This document shows positions 11,590 through 22,130 of a stretch of 64,000 nucleotides of DNA, in pieces; the stretch's first letter is position 1, and every line of letters begins with the position of its first letter. The notes under the pieces are model-generated. The model saw nothing but the letters and a program-made list of their open reading frames with translations, was not told where the DNA came from and searched no databases. Position numbers and translations under genes: made by a program. The DNA comes from Blumeriella jaapii (lineage: Eukaryota > Ascomycota > Leotiomycetes > Helotiales > Drepanopezizaceae): positions 326,277 to 390,276 of the forward strand of contig VWND01000028.1 in NCBI GenBank assembly GCA_009599575.1. Reading direction: 5' to 3'.

Positions 11590-13000
11590 TTTTTTTTAGG
11601 CCTTTGGTTTTCAAAAGCGATTGATTTTTTTGTACGTATGCTTTCGTATATAGCGTGCGTTACGCTTTCGAAATAACGTGCGGTTTTTTTCGCTTTCGGT
11701 CGTGAATTGTAATTGTTTCGTTCGCTTTTGGTTATGAATTATGGTTGTTTTGCTGTTTTGTTTTTTTTGTTTTCGGTAGCGCTTGCATTTTCGTTTGAAA
11801 AAGCTTTTTTTTTTAAAATGGCCGTTATTTTTTTGCTTAATTTTTTTTTTTTTTTTTTTATTTTTATTTTTTCGTTAGCTTTTTTTTATTTTAATTAATT
11901 GCTTTTTCGCCGCGTTCGCCGCGAATTTTTAAAATGCCTTTGATTTCTATTTGCCTTCGGTGCGTTCGCCTGATCTTACGCGAAAGCATTATAACGGACT
12001 TTTTGCTTTTTTGCGTTTTCGAGCTTTTTAGCGTAAAATGCAATCGCTGCAAAGCTTCGCATATTTAATACTTTTTTGTAAATCTTTTAAACTTTTATTC
12101 GGATTCGCTTTTAATTAGCTATAAGTTTCTGCCGCACGCGCTATCGAAGCGCAAATACTTTTCGCGAATTTTAACGATTTTATAAATCGTTTCGATGCTG
12201 TTATAATTGCTGCCGCTTTTTTTTTTTTTATTGCCGAAATCAAAGCTTTTGCTAAAACTTTTGTCGATTTTATTATTTACGACGCTTATATAAATCGTTT
12301 AAAAAAAAGTGACGCTTCGGCTTTTATAATAGTCGGAAGTCGTGCGAATCGCGCCGCGGTTCGGGCTGCCGCCGCTGCTGCTGCGCCCGTTTCTGCCGGT
12401 TTAGCGACTGCTGCTATTTTGGAAGCTTTGGCTGCGCCGGCTTTTTTTTTTAACGACGCTAATATAAAACGTATTTTCCGACGTTTCGAAAACGTCGCTC
12501 GGATCCATTTTAATTAGTTGAATTAAATTTTGGATTTTTACGAAAATATCGTAGTTGTAATTTAAAATTCGATTACGGCTATTATAAAAGTTTTAATTAG
12601 AATGAATCGAATACTTTGCGAATTCGTATAATATTAATTTTTTTTTTAGCCTGCCGCTGCTTTTGAATTTGAAAAAAATGGCGATAACGATAGGAAAAAA
12701 AATAACGATAAAAATAAATTAGTTTAGCAGCGGTTTTAAGGTTTTTTAAATGTTTTTGTTTTCTTTTTTTTACTTTTACAGCGCGCATTTGTTATTGCTT
12801 CGTTGCTATTATTTATCGTATTTTTTAAGTATTTTTTTACAATTTTTTTTGCGTTCGTAAAATGGTTTTTTGGCTTTTAAAAGTTTTCGTTTGATAAATA
12901 GCCTTTTTATCGCATTAAGTAATATCGGCTTTTTTTTGTATTTTTATAAGCTTGTATTAATTTGATTTTGTATTTTTCGGATTTTTGAAGTTTTATTATA
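11590..13000. other. Extra 1.4-kb region of gypsy A2 between pol and the 3' LTR
   Basis: In a plain gag-pol gypsy element the 3' LTR follows pol closely, but here about 1.4 kb intervenes. It contains a GC-rich island (about 12,345-12,450) whose plus-strand reading is alanine-rich (RAAVRAAAAAAAPVSAGL). Minus-strand readings are lysine/serine-rich (12,597-12,788). I could not decide which strand was coding. Candidates are an additional 3' ORF, an antisense gene, or captured sequence. Confidence 0.45.
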
Positions 13001-15850
13001 TTATTTTTCGGCTCGGTATCGTTCCGACCCTGCCAAGGTTTTAATAAAAAAACGTGGAAGGTATTATAAATACGATATTAAAAAGAAAGCTCGAGTTGGT
13101 AAGCTTGGCCGTGCTCGTATATAATTCGTTTGATTTTGAAAAATTTTAAATATTTATTTAAAAGCTTTCGAAAAGGTCGCAGCTGTCGGAGGTTTTTGGT
13201 CGATAATAGTATTTTGTCGTTTATTTGAAATTTAGTTTTTTTGTGTTTAGCGTCGTAAAATTTTTTATAATTCGCGTTGGCTTTTTTTAGCTTTTTATTA
13301 AATACTTTTTTTTTTTTTTTGTAATATTTTAATTCGTTTTTCCGCTAACGGTATTTTTTTTTTTACGACGTCGCTTTCGATGTTACTGCTAAGTTTTGGG
13401 TGAAAGCCGTATAATATGCGAAAAAGAATAAAACCCGTAAAGGCGTATATCGAGTTATTATACGTAAATTCGGCTAAAATAAGCTTCGTAGCCCAATCGT
13501 TTTGTCGATAATCGCAATACGTGCGAAAATAGAATTTTAAAATTTGATTTTGACGTTCCGTTTGGCCATCGGTTTAAAAATGGAAAGCGGTGTTTAATCG
13601 ACGTCGTATTTGTAAATGAAATATTATTAAAAACTAGAATTTACTAATGAAAATTGATTTTTTATTTATAATAATTTTTTTAAAGCAGCCAAAATTTTTG
13701 TAAACGTGTTGTATAAATATTTCAGCCAAATCTGAGGCTGAAATTGTTTTTTGTATCGGTATATATTTCGACAATTTCGTATATCGGTTTATTATAACGA
13801 ATATCGAATCGTAAATACGATTTCGTTTTTTGCTAAAGGGTAGATTCGTAATAAAGTTTATAGTTATTTTTTTTTAAGATTTCGTAGGGGTCGAAAAGGG
13901 GGCTAATTCGCTATAGGGTCGGTGCTTTTTAGGCTTGCTTTTTTGACATTTTTTATACGTATTAACGTAACGCTTTACGTCGTTTTATAAACCAGGCCAG
14001 AAATACTTTTTTTCGACCAGTTCTAGCATTCGCCGAAAGTTTTAGTGGCCGGCGGTCGGATCGTCGTAATTAATTTTTAATATTTCGCTTTTAATAACGC
14101 TTTTATTCGGAATATACGCACGTTTTTTGTAACGTAGTAATCTATTTTGGCTTATACGCTAGTGTTTTTCGGATCCGGCTCGATTGCTTTGCGCCGATTC
14201 GTACGTTTTTTGTAATATAAAAAAATCAAATTTTTGCAATTTAAGGATAGTTTTATAAATCGGTTTTGCTAGTTCGTTATTAGCCGTTTCGGATTGTAAT
14301 AATACAGCGGCTACGCTCCGTGGTATATATTGTTTGCAATTAGTAATATTAGCAAAGGATAATCCGGCGAAAAAGCCTTTTATTTGGCTTTTTTCCGTTT
14401 GCTTTTTACTTTTTAATTCCGTTAATAAAAGTTTCGAATACTTATCGGCGCGAAATAGTTTATGCTCCGATTTTAGGCGTGTTTTTATTGCGAAAAATAT
14501 TTTAAAATTTCTTAAATAAGCTAATTTTAGCTTACGATGCAGCGTAAGCAGCTGTTCGTTATTTTTTTTTAAATCTTTTTTTAAATTTGGCCGGCGGAAA
14601 AGACTATTCGCCGGGTTAAAAACTTTTGTTTTATATTCGATTGCAAAATCGTATTTAATTAGTTCGTCGGCCTATTTCGCTTGGCGTCCGTTTAAACGTT
14701 TTTTCGTAAAAAAGTATTTTAAATTGTAGTAATTTGTACGCATAATAATAACGTTAAAAATGCTACGTAAATATTAATTCTATTATTTGAAAGCGTGAAT
14801 TATAGCTATTAGCTCAGCGTCGTAGACTTTGTATTTTTGTTTTATAAGAAAAAGCTTTTTCGAATAATACGCGATAGGATGCTAACGTGCCTTCGTATTC
14901 TCGCCGAATAATTAAAATAATATTCCGCTTATAGCGAACTTCGAAGCGTTTGTTTCGATTTGAATTTTTAATCGAAGATCGAAATAGCGTAGAATCGGTG
15001 CTTGGCAAAACTTTTTTTTTAAAAGTAAAAAAGCGAGCTTCGCTTCGAATAAAAAACGAAAAAGGCCCGACATTTTTCTTCGTTATATCCTTTTCAAAAG
15101 ATTTATAATAAATCGGCAAAGCTTAGCGTAGTTTTTAATAAAACGTTTGTAAAAATTGATGAAACCTAAAAATATTTAAATATTTCGCCACGTAGTAGAA
15201 AAAAACTATTTCCGAATATTATTTACTTTTTTTGGGTCTATTTTAATTCCCGTAGAAATAACGACGAAGCTTAGGAATTTAACCGTATTCGTATCGAAAG
15301 TATATTTTTTCAGATTTTCGTAAAATTTGTTAGTACGAAGTTTTTCGAAAACTTTTTTTACCGCGTTTATATAATCGTCGGAGTTTTCGAAAAATATTAA
15401 AATATCGTCGAAGTAAATTATATACGTAATATTTATTAAACCGATTAAAACTTAATTAATATATGCTTGGAAGGTTGCTGGTGCGTTCGAAAGGCCGAAA
15501 GGTAATACGCAGTATTCGAAATATCCGTAACGAATGCGAAACGCAGTTTTTTATTTATTTCCCTTTTTTATTCGAAGGCGGTGGTACGCCCAAATGAGGT
15601 TTAGTTTGGTGAATATTTTAGCTTTTTTTAAACGATCCAAAGTTTCGCTAATAAAGGATAGAAGAGTTCGATTTTTAACCGTAATTGCGTTTAAACTTTT
15701 ATAATCGACGTATAATCGTAAACTTTCGTTTTTTTTCGGTATAAATATTACCGGTGCGTCGGCAGGATTAATAAACCTTTTTATCCAGCCTTTTTTTAAG
15801 TTCGAATCGAGATATTCGCGTAATTCGGTAAGTTTAAATTCCGACAAAAA
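13000..15850 (-). pseudogene. Gypsy A2 pol: reverse transcriptase, RNase H and integrase (remnant)
   Basis: The open piece 15,847-15,551 reads LREYLDSNLKKGWIKRFI, APVIFIPKKN, LRLYVDYKSLNAITVKNR and FTKLNLIWAYHRLRIKKG. These are the diagnostic blocks of a Ty3/gypsy reverse transcriptase. The catalytic box follows near 15,400 as IIYFDDILIFF. Downstream pieces match the RNase H region (about 15,100-14,800) and the integrase, where ITINFITNLPF near 13,855 carries N in place of the expected acidic residues. Numerous stops interrupt the frame. It encoded the replication and integration enzymes of the element and is now inactive. Confidence 0.88.
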
Positions 15851-16479
15851 ATAAATTAATTTCTAAAAAAGATTCTTTTTTTTCGCGAGGTTTATTCGAT
15901 GCTTTATAAGATAATAAGAAGCTAGGATAATCGCGGCGATATCGTCGAATACGTCGGCGTAATCGTCGTATTTAGAGGATAATTAATATTGTTTTTTAAT
16001 AGTTTTTTTTAAAACGATACAAAACGCTTGCTTTTTTTTGGATTTTTTTTTGAAACGTTTGATTATAACGAAATTAAGCTATAAGCGTTCGATTGGATAT
16101 CGCTACGATTTAGCTCGAAAGCTTATAGCAGGGTCGATATTTCGCAATCAAAGGAATTTTAAAATAAGTAAAACCCTTGGGATATTTATATCGTAAGCTA
16201 CGAAATCGCTTTGTATTTTTTTAATTGTTTTATAATTATCAATAGCGCGAATAAGTTGCGTATGCGTGCCGTAAATGATTACTTTTTTTTTTTTAATCGT
16301 AAATAAGTTAATACGTTTTTAAGTTGGTTTTTATTTATATTTAATTAATAACTTTTAGATTACGCAGTTTTTTTTCGCGCCGCAGTCGATAAAAGCTCGT
16401 TTCGTACGAATTTCGCTTTTAGCTTTTTTAATTTCGACTGAAATTATTATTTTCTGCTTTTTTTTTTCGCTCGATTTTG

Positions 16480-17650
16480 TTGGCAGCGACGAAATTAAAA
16501 TCGAGCGGAAGCTTTTCCCGAATTTTTAGATTTGTTAGCTTTAGGATAGTTTAGAATTATATATTTTTTTTTGTTGCATTTATAGCATTCGATTTTTGAA
16601 TAATTAGCCATACGGTGCCTTTTTTTTTGGCAGCGATTGCATTTCGAAAAGTAAAAGAAGTCGTTAAGAATTCTAGGATTTTAAAGGATTTTGTTAAGGT
16701 TATCGTTTTTTCGCTTTCGTTTTTCTTTTTGTAACGTATTTTCGAATCGAAAACGGTATATATCTGTTTTAGCTTTTAAACTTTGATCGTAAGTATAAGT
16801 CTTTTTTTTTTTTTTTTTTTTTTTTGCGTTCGTTTCGTCGTTTATTATTTTTCGTTTCGTCGCTGATGATTTTATTAGCATTTTCGATACGACGAGCGAT
16901 TAATATTAATTTTTCGTACGAGCTTGTAGCTGCAGTATTATTTCGTTTAATAATTTTTTTTCGAAAAGTAAATCGGAGTTTTGCGAAAAGTATTTTTTTT
17001 TTAATTGCATCGTTTGTTATTTGCAATTGTTATTCGAAGTTATTTAAATAAGCAACGAAATCGTTAATTAATTTATGCTTTTTTTGCTTCGCTTTATCGT
17101 ATAAATTCGAAATCGCGATTTTTCGATTTTTCGCATTTATTAAAAAGTTTAATATTTATTTTTTAAAATCGTTTCATATGGTTCGAATGTTCGTAGAACG
17201 TCGTTTATATCCGGTTTATTTTCTTTTTATTTTATCGTCGAAAGTTAAAATACAGGCGTTAATTTTCTTTTGATTAATATAAAATATTACCTTTTTATTT
17301 TGGCGGAAACTTCGTTTTGCACGCCGAATAAAAAATTAAGCTTTTTTAATATTTTTCTTTCGATATATTAAAAAGTTTTTTATTTTTAATGCTTTTCGGC
17401 TCGAATTCGCTGTGTTTTTACAAAAGATATAATATGCTTAAAAAAGATGCTAGGTCGTTTTTAATAAGTATTATTATCGTAATACTTCGAAAATATTTTA
17501 TAATAATCGCCGGCTTAGGTTATTTTCTGTCTTTTTTCAATTGGGGCGGTGTTAGAAAGTATAAAAATTTTTTTTTCGATATTTTCGAAAGCGTTAAGTT
17601 TTCGTTGAAATTGTTTAACTTTTTTTCGAAGTTCGTTTCGGCGTTTTAAA
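16480..17650 (-). pseudogene. Gypsy A2 gag with two zinc knuckles (remnant)
   Basis: The minus-strand reading includes DKAKQKKHKLINDFVAYLNN (about 17,090) and RFTFRKKIIKR, a gag capsid-like region. Two CCHC knuckles follow at about 16,650-16,570: CNRCQKKRHRMANY and CYKCNKKKYIILNY. In both, the last cysteine of CX2CX4HX4C is replaced by tyrosine (TGT or TGC to TAT), and glycine before the histidine is lost. Both are G-to-A changes on the coding strand and are direct evidence of RIP. Confidence 0.75.
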
Positions 17651-18116
17651 GTTTCTTCGAGTTTTTTAATTGTTTCGTAAATTTTTTTCTTAATTTTTTT
17701 TTGTTTTATTTTAGCTCGTATTTTTTTTATTTTTTTACGTTTATTATTTTCTTTTTGTTCGACGCGGGTTCGTTTATTAGCTAAATAAATCAGAGTTTCG
17801 GTGAAGGGTTTTTTCGAATCGCTTTAAGCGTAGTCTTTTTTAATAATTTTTTTGATAAAAGAAGTTAGAGAATCGTCGCGCTTTGGTGGTGGAGTATTTT
17901 CGACCTTTGGTGAAGCTGGTAACGTTAGGAGAAACGATAGTACGGAGTTTTTTTAAACAGCCGAAAGTGCTGAGTCTTTTTAAATAGCTGGAAATGCTTG
18001 TTTTCTGCGAATGCGAAAAGTTATAATATCGATAATAACGATATAAGTGTAATAATATAATAGGAAATTGTTTTAGTAATATCGAACTGCCGTTCCGGTA
18101 AATAAAAAAATCAAAA

Positions 18117-18529
18117 TGTAAAAATTAAAAGGCAGGGAAATATTAGTTTAGATAATAGAGCTTAGATAAAGTTGGGTTGATAGTCAAACTGATTTTTATC
18201 TTTTATATTTTTAATAAAAGGCGTGTATAAGTATAAAAGGAGGGATGGAGCCTTCGAAAAAAGTATTTCCCAGGAAACCAGACGAGCTTCATTTAATATG
18301 CTTTTCCAGCTTTTATTCCGACCTTTTTTCATCTTTTTTAATATAACCCTAATAACTGGTTCCTTAGCAATTATTTTCATAAAGTGTTTTACTTAAATAT
18401 CATTTCCAGCCTTTACAGTACTATCCGGCCCCTACGGCCTATCCGCAGAGAATATTATTCGAGGGTTGGTAGGAGGCAGAGGGTCTTGGCGGATCACCTG
18501 ACTTATACACGTGATGTTGGTTCCTGACA
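18117..18529 (-). repeat. 5' LTR of gypsy A2 (413 bp)
   Basis: This is the least mutated of the three LTRs: it starts TGTAAAAATT and ends CCTGACA. Its inner side joins the leader that is duplicated at 1-703. Confidence 0.92.
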
Positions 18530-18534
18530 GCTTA
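18530..18534. repeat. Target-site duplication GCTTA (right)
   Basis: It matches 11,167-11,171 and immediately follows the LTR end. Confidence 0.93.
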
Positions 18535-20942
18535 CGACCGGCCTGCTTAATTTATAATATAAAAGCGCTTTTCCGAAACGCTTTGCTTTCGACCTGACAG
18601 CGTATTTTACGGCCGATATCGAAATTACGTTCGCCGCAAAAAAATATATCACGATTGTTATTTTAAACGTGCAAAGCGCGTTCGACGCCGTTTTAACCCG
18701 ACGCCTGCTTAAAAAAATAATCGAGCAAAAATAGCTTTTTTTACTTTTTTTATTAATTAAATCGTTTTTTACGAAACGACGAATGCAAATACGATTCGAA
18801 AAAAAAACCACCGATTTTAATTATATCTATTGCGGCACTTCTTAAAAATCGCTATTTTTCCCGGTTTTGTATATGCTATACTTAGCAAAATTGCTTAATC
18901 AAAACCTTACTTTTCGTTTTGAATACGCAAACGATATATTAATTTACCGCATTTTATATAGCCTAAACGATAATATCGAGTTATTTGCGAAAAACGTTCG
19001 CGATATTTTCGAATAAAAAAACGAATATAAAATCGCTTTCGCGCCGGAAAAAATCGAAATAATATATATTACTACGCAAAATAATAACTACGCTTTTCCG
19101 ATTATAATCGACGATAAAATTACGATTTTTTATATTATTACGGCGAAAAAAAGCGAATAATCCGCGTTGCGCTAGCTAAAGGTTTGGTTCGATCGAAAAC
19201 TTATTTTTAAACGATACGTTAAAAAACGCGTAAACAAAGCACGATAAGCGGCGCAATATATCAAAAGCCTCGGCCGAATTAATAATAGCCTTTCGGCTAG
19301 CGCGCTGCGAAAAGCAATAATTATTTGTATTTTTTTTTCGATATTATTTAAAACCGAAATTTAATACGCAAGCCGTACGAAATCTAAACGCCGAACCGGA
19401 CGAAACAGCTAAATTAGCATCCGTTTCGGCGGTTATATCGATTTAATATAAAAAACTATTATTTTGGCCGTACGAAAAATACTTTTTGTATAACGTATTA
19501 TTTTTTTTATTATAATAATACGGAACGCAGGCTTTTTTTCCGCAAGCGCGGTTTTAGAAAAAAGCCAAAGCACGCTTTGCGATAAAATTGCAAACCGTAA
19601 ACGAAGCGTATTTTTTTGATTTAACGCATTTTTATCTTAATGATTTCTCGAAGTAAATACGCGGGCATATATATGGCCGCTAAAACGAAAATCCAGCGCT
19701 TCGGCGATATTTTTCCATAAATCCTACGACTTAAATTAATTTTTTTTCGCACTTTTCGCCCGGCAGCCGCACCGATCTTATTATAAGCGTTAAAAAAAAA
19801 AAAGCCGCGGAAGATTTTAAAAAATAATAAGCAAAACTACTTTTCGAAAACGTTACGATTTTTTCGAACGGCTGCGAAAAGTATAAAAACGGCGCCTATT
19901 TCGTAAATTACGAATATATTATATATCAAAACCGCAGGCAAATAGCGTTTAAATACGGCTCGATAAACGACCACTTTTACGTTTTCGACGCAAAAGCGAT
20001 AAAAGCATAAAAAAGCTTGCAAAAAGCTGCGAATATACCAGCCGAAATACGCACGTAAAAGCTATAAATATATATCGATAATATTTTAATAATTTAAAAA
20101 ATACGCGGAATACTTTTTTTCTTTTTTTAATAAGCTTTTCTGGCCTGCTAAAAAATAATAAAAACATACGACGTAAAAATCAAATAGGCTTCGAGCTATA
20201 CGAGCATCGAAAGCAATAAGGCCGCCGACAAACTAGCAAATGCGAATGCAAAAAAAACCTTTTAAAATAAAAGCTTTGCGTCCGAACCGATTATAAATAA
20301 AATACGCTCCGATTTTAAAAAAATGCGAAATTCGCACCGAAACCTTTAATAAAAAACAGTCAGTAAAAAGCTTTTACGAAATTATAAGCGGTAAAACCCG
20401 GTTTACGCAATTAAACTTTTGCCGAAGCTCGATATGCCGAAACGACTGTTTTATTATTATCTAGCGACCAAAATCATTTATAAAAACTACGAATAATACT
20501 ACGTCAAATATAATTTATACCGACGCTGAATTGCGTTGCAAATGCAAAAAGCTTAAAATTCTACTGTATTTAATACTATACCGCCGCGCGATCAAACGTT
20601 TTTTTAATTAGCCCAAAAAAACCCGACCAAACGCTTTTTTTCCCGAACCGAACGAAAAACCGTAATATTTCTTAAAAATTTGCTCCGCGAATCAAAGGAT
20701 TTTATAACGTTTCTACGCGTTATTATTATAATTTCTCAAATATAATTAATTTTGCTATACGTATACTGCTTGCTTTAATCGAATGCAGCTCGAATAAAAT
20801 AAACTGCGTACGGCCGCGCGAAACGACGTTACAGCAAAGCGAACACTATTATATACATTTGTATAACAAATGCTTTTCTATTTTAATAAGCGCAAATCTG
20901 TTTTCAGCTTTTGGTTTTTAAATTCGGATATTTAAACACTGC

Positions 20943-20967
20943 TTTTTTTTTTTTTTTTTTTTTTTTT
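20943..20967. repeat. Poly-T run (25 bases)
   Basis: An uninterrupted T tract within the 3' part of the LINE; it is unstable sequence and a possible sequencing-length artefact. Confidence 0.8.
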
Positions 20968-21310
20968 CGGCCTATTAGCCATACCATTATACGTTTTCAC
21001 GCAACCGATAAATCATACTTTGATCGGTGCCGTATACATATTTTTTTTAAGCTTTTTTTTAAGCTTTACGCCCATATTTTTCATTAACGAACCATCGTAA
21101 AAAGCGGCGAAAAGCGTAGTCGACAGCAGCTTTAGCTGTACTAACACGAACTGCTTTCGGGATCGTACTTTGTATTTAATTCCTTAGCTTAGCACGTCTC
21201 CGTACCCTCTGGAAGATCCTAGAAGGGCAGCCTCTCGGCTGCACTCCGCTAGACGTTAATCAATACTACTACTACTACTATTCAATAGCAGAGTTAAACA
21301 CTTAACACAC

Positions 21311-21556
21311 GATTCCCGAAGAAACTTCGGCCTACCAAAGCAGAACTAGCCAAAGCCAAAGCTTCGAACAAGGAACGCCCTAAAACCTCTTCTGACAACG
21401 AACTTACATCTGTATCAACCACACCACCAAAGGAACCGAAAGCAGTTGCACCATCTAAAAAGTTGATAACAACCGCTCCATCAAAACCTACAATTCTGTT
21501 CCGAAGCTTGGAATACCTACTCCTGCCTTCGAACCTAAAACTCGATTACAAATACG
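21311..21556 (+). pseudogene. Possible 3' end of a gene cut by the LINE
   Basis: The plus-strand frame from about 21,311 is open for 82 codons to a TAG ending at 21,562. It includes KLRPTKAELAKAKASNKERP, TTPPKEPKAVAPSKKL and TILFRSLEYLLLPSNLKL. Its composition is like ordinary coding sequence (Lys/Pro/Ser-rich) and unlike the RIP block. There is no start codon; the LINE ends about 25 bases upstream. It may be the tail of a gene interrupted or truncated by the LINE, but chance cannot be excluded. Confidence 0.3.
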
Positions 21557-21928
21557 ACTAGTGTAAAGGGATGAAGCCTACACTTTGGTCAGGTAGAAGC
21601 TCATGTTTGGTCACGTGATATGAACTCACACTGTTATCGTCTGACTGATTATAGTGTCACGTGAAAGCACACTTACATTGTATTCTAGAACTCGCGACCT
21701 CCCAACCTAGAACCTCGTAGTCGATGCAAGCCTTCTACTAACCTCCTGCTCCCTGACATGTTGACTACCAGGTTCTAAGTTGGAAGGTCGCAAATTCTAC
21801 GATAAAGTGTGTGCGTTCTATCACGTGACTCCTCAATCCCATAATAAAAGCTTGGATCTTTATCACGTGACAATATATTACCTTCAACCTGACCAAAATG
21901 TGGGCTCCATCCCCTTACAACTAGCTAG
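21556..21928. repeat. 373-bp foldback palindrome with TCACGTGA sites
   Basis: The left arm (21,556-21,726) and right arm (21,757-21,928) are inverted copies with roughly 70-75% identity by eye, around a 30-base loop. Four TCACGTGA octamers sit at mirror positions: 21,611 pairs with 21,863, and 21,657 with 21,821. Paired starts and ends sum to about 43,481-43,485, giving one centre near 21,742. The arm ends read GACTAGTGTAAAGG on the left and the complement of CCCCTTACAACTAGC on the right. This could be a foldback or MITE-type element. I see no coding capacity. Confidence 0.8.
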
Positions 21929-22019
21929 AAAACAAAAGCAATCTCGCTTTGTGGAATTAGATTCTGACGATGAAGAGATCCATGGCATCGACTAAAGAGG
22001 AAGGACTATTTGTGAGATA

Positions 22020-22130
22020 ATGGATCACGTGGATTTGATCACGCTCTGGTCACCTGACCAACCACGTTGCGCTCCGCGCACACCTTGAGAACTCGCAACC
22101 TCTCAACTTAGAGCTTCGTGGTCCTCATAC
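22020..22130. repeat. Partial third copy of the foldback arm
   Basis: The segment starts with ATCACGTGG and later reads GAGAACTCGCAACCTCTCAA, then CTTAGAGCTTCGTGGTC. The left foldback arm has AGAACTCGCGACCTCCCAAC and CTAGAACCTCGTAGTC at the same spacing. Another full TCACGTGA is at 22,279. It appears to be a diverged fragment of the same element. Confidence 0.55.

Larger units (their letters stand above)
11172..18529 (-). mobile_element. Complete Ty3/gypsy element A2 (7,358 bp), RIP-degraded, inserted in the LINE
   Basis: The ends are two 413-bp LTRs (11,172-11,584 and 18,117-18,529) with TG…CA termini, one end mutated to TGATA. The element is flanked by the 5-bp duplication GCTTA. On the minus strand the order is 5' LTR (right), leader, gag with zinc knuckles (to about 16,560), protease, reverse transcriptase (about 15,850), RNase H, integrase (about 13,900), a 1.4-kb region of unclear coding, then the 3' LTR (left). 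The order places it in Ty3/gypsy (Metaviridae-like fungal elements). It must be younger than the LINE it interrupts. All frames are broken. Confidence 0.93.
18530..21285 (+). mobile_element. Tad1-like LINE, right part (rest of RT, RNase H, 3' end)
   Basis: The frame interrupted at 11,171 resumes with LTTGLLN, then ILNVQSAFDAVLTRRLLKK (RT palm), PVLYMLYLAKLL, FEYANDILIY (RT box) and LKVWFDRKLIFKRYVKKRV. An RNase H-like part follows (about 19,830-20,230), with YVFDAKAIKA and SIESNKAADKLAN. The 3' end carries a short trinucleotide run (ACT)n at 21,264-21,280, a tail style seen on Tad-type LINEs. The catalytic box has AND where active enzymes have ADD, and several stops are present. Confidence 0.88.

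Noticed and set aside
1330..20167. Some thirty open frames of 60-113 codons in the TA-rich block
   Set aside because: Most are chance frames in T/A-rich DNA. Only those that fit RT, gag or integrase order were kept, as remnants.
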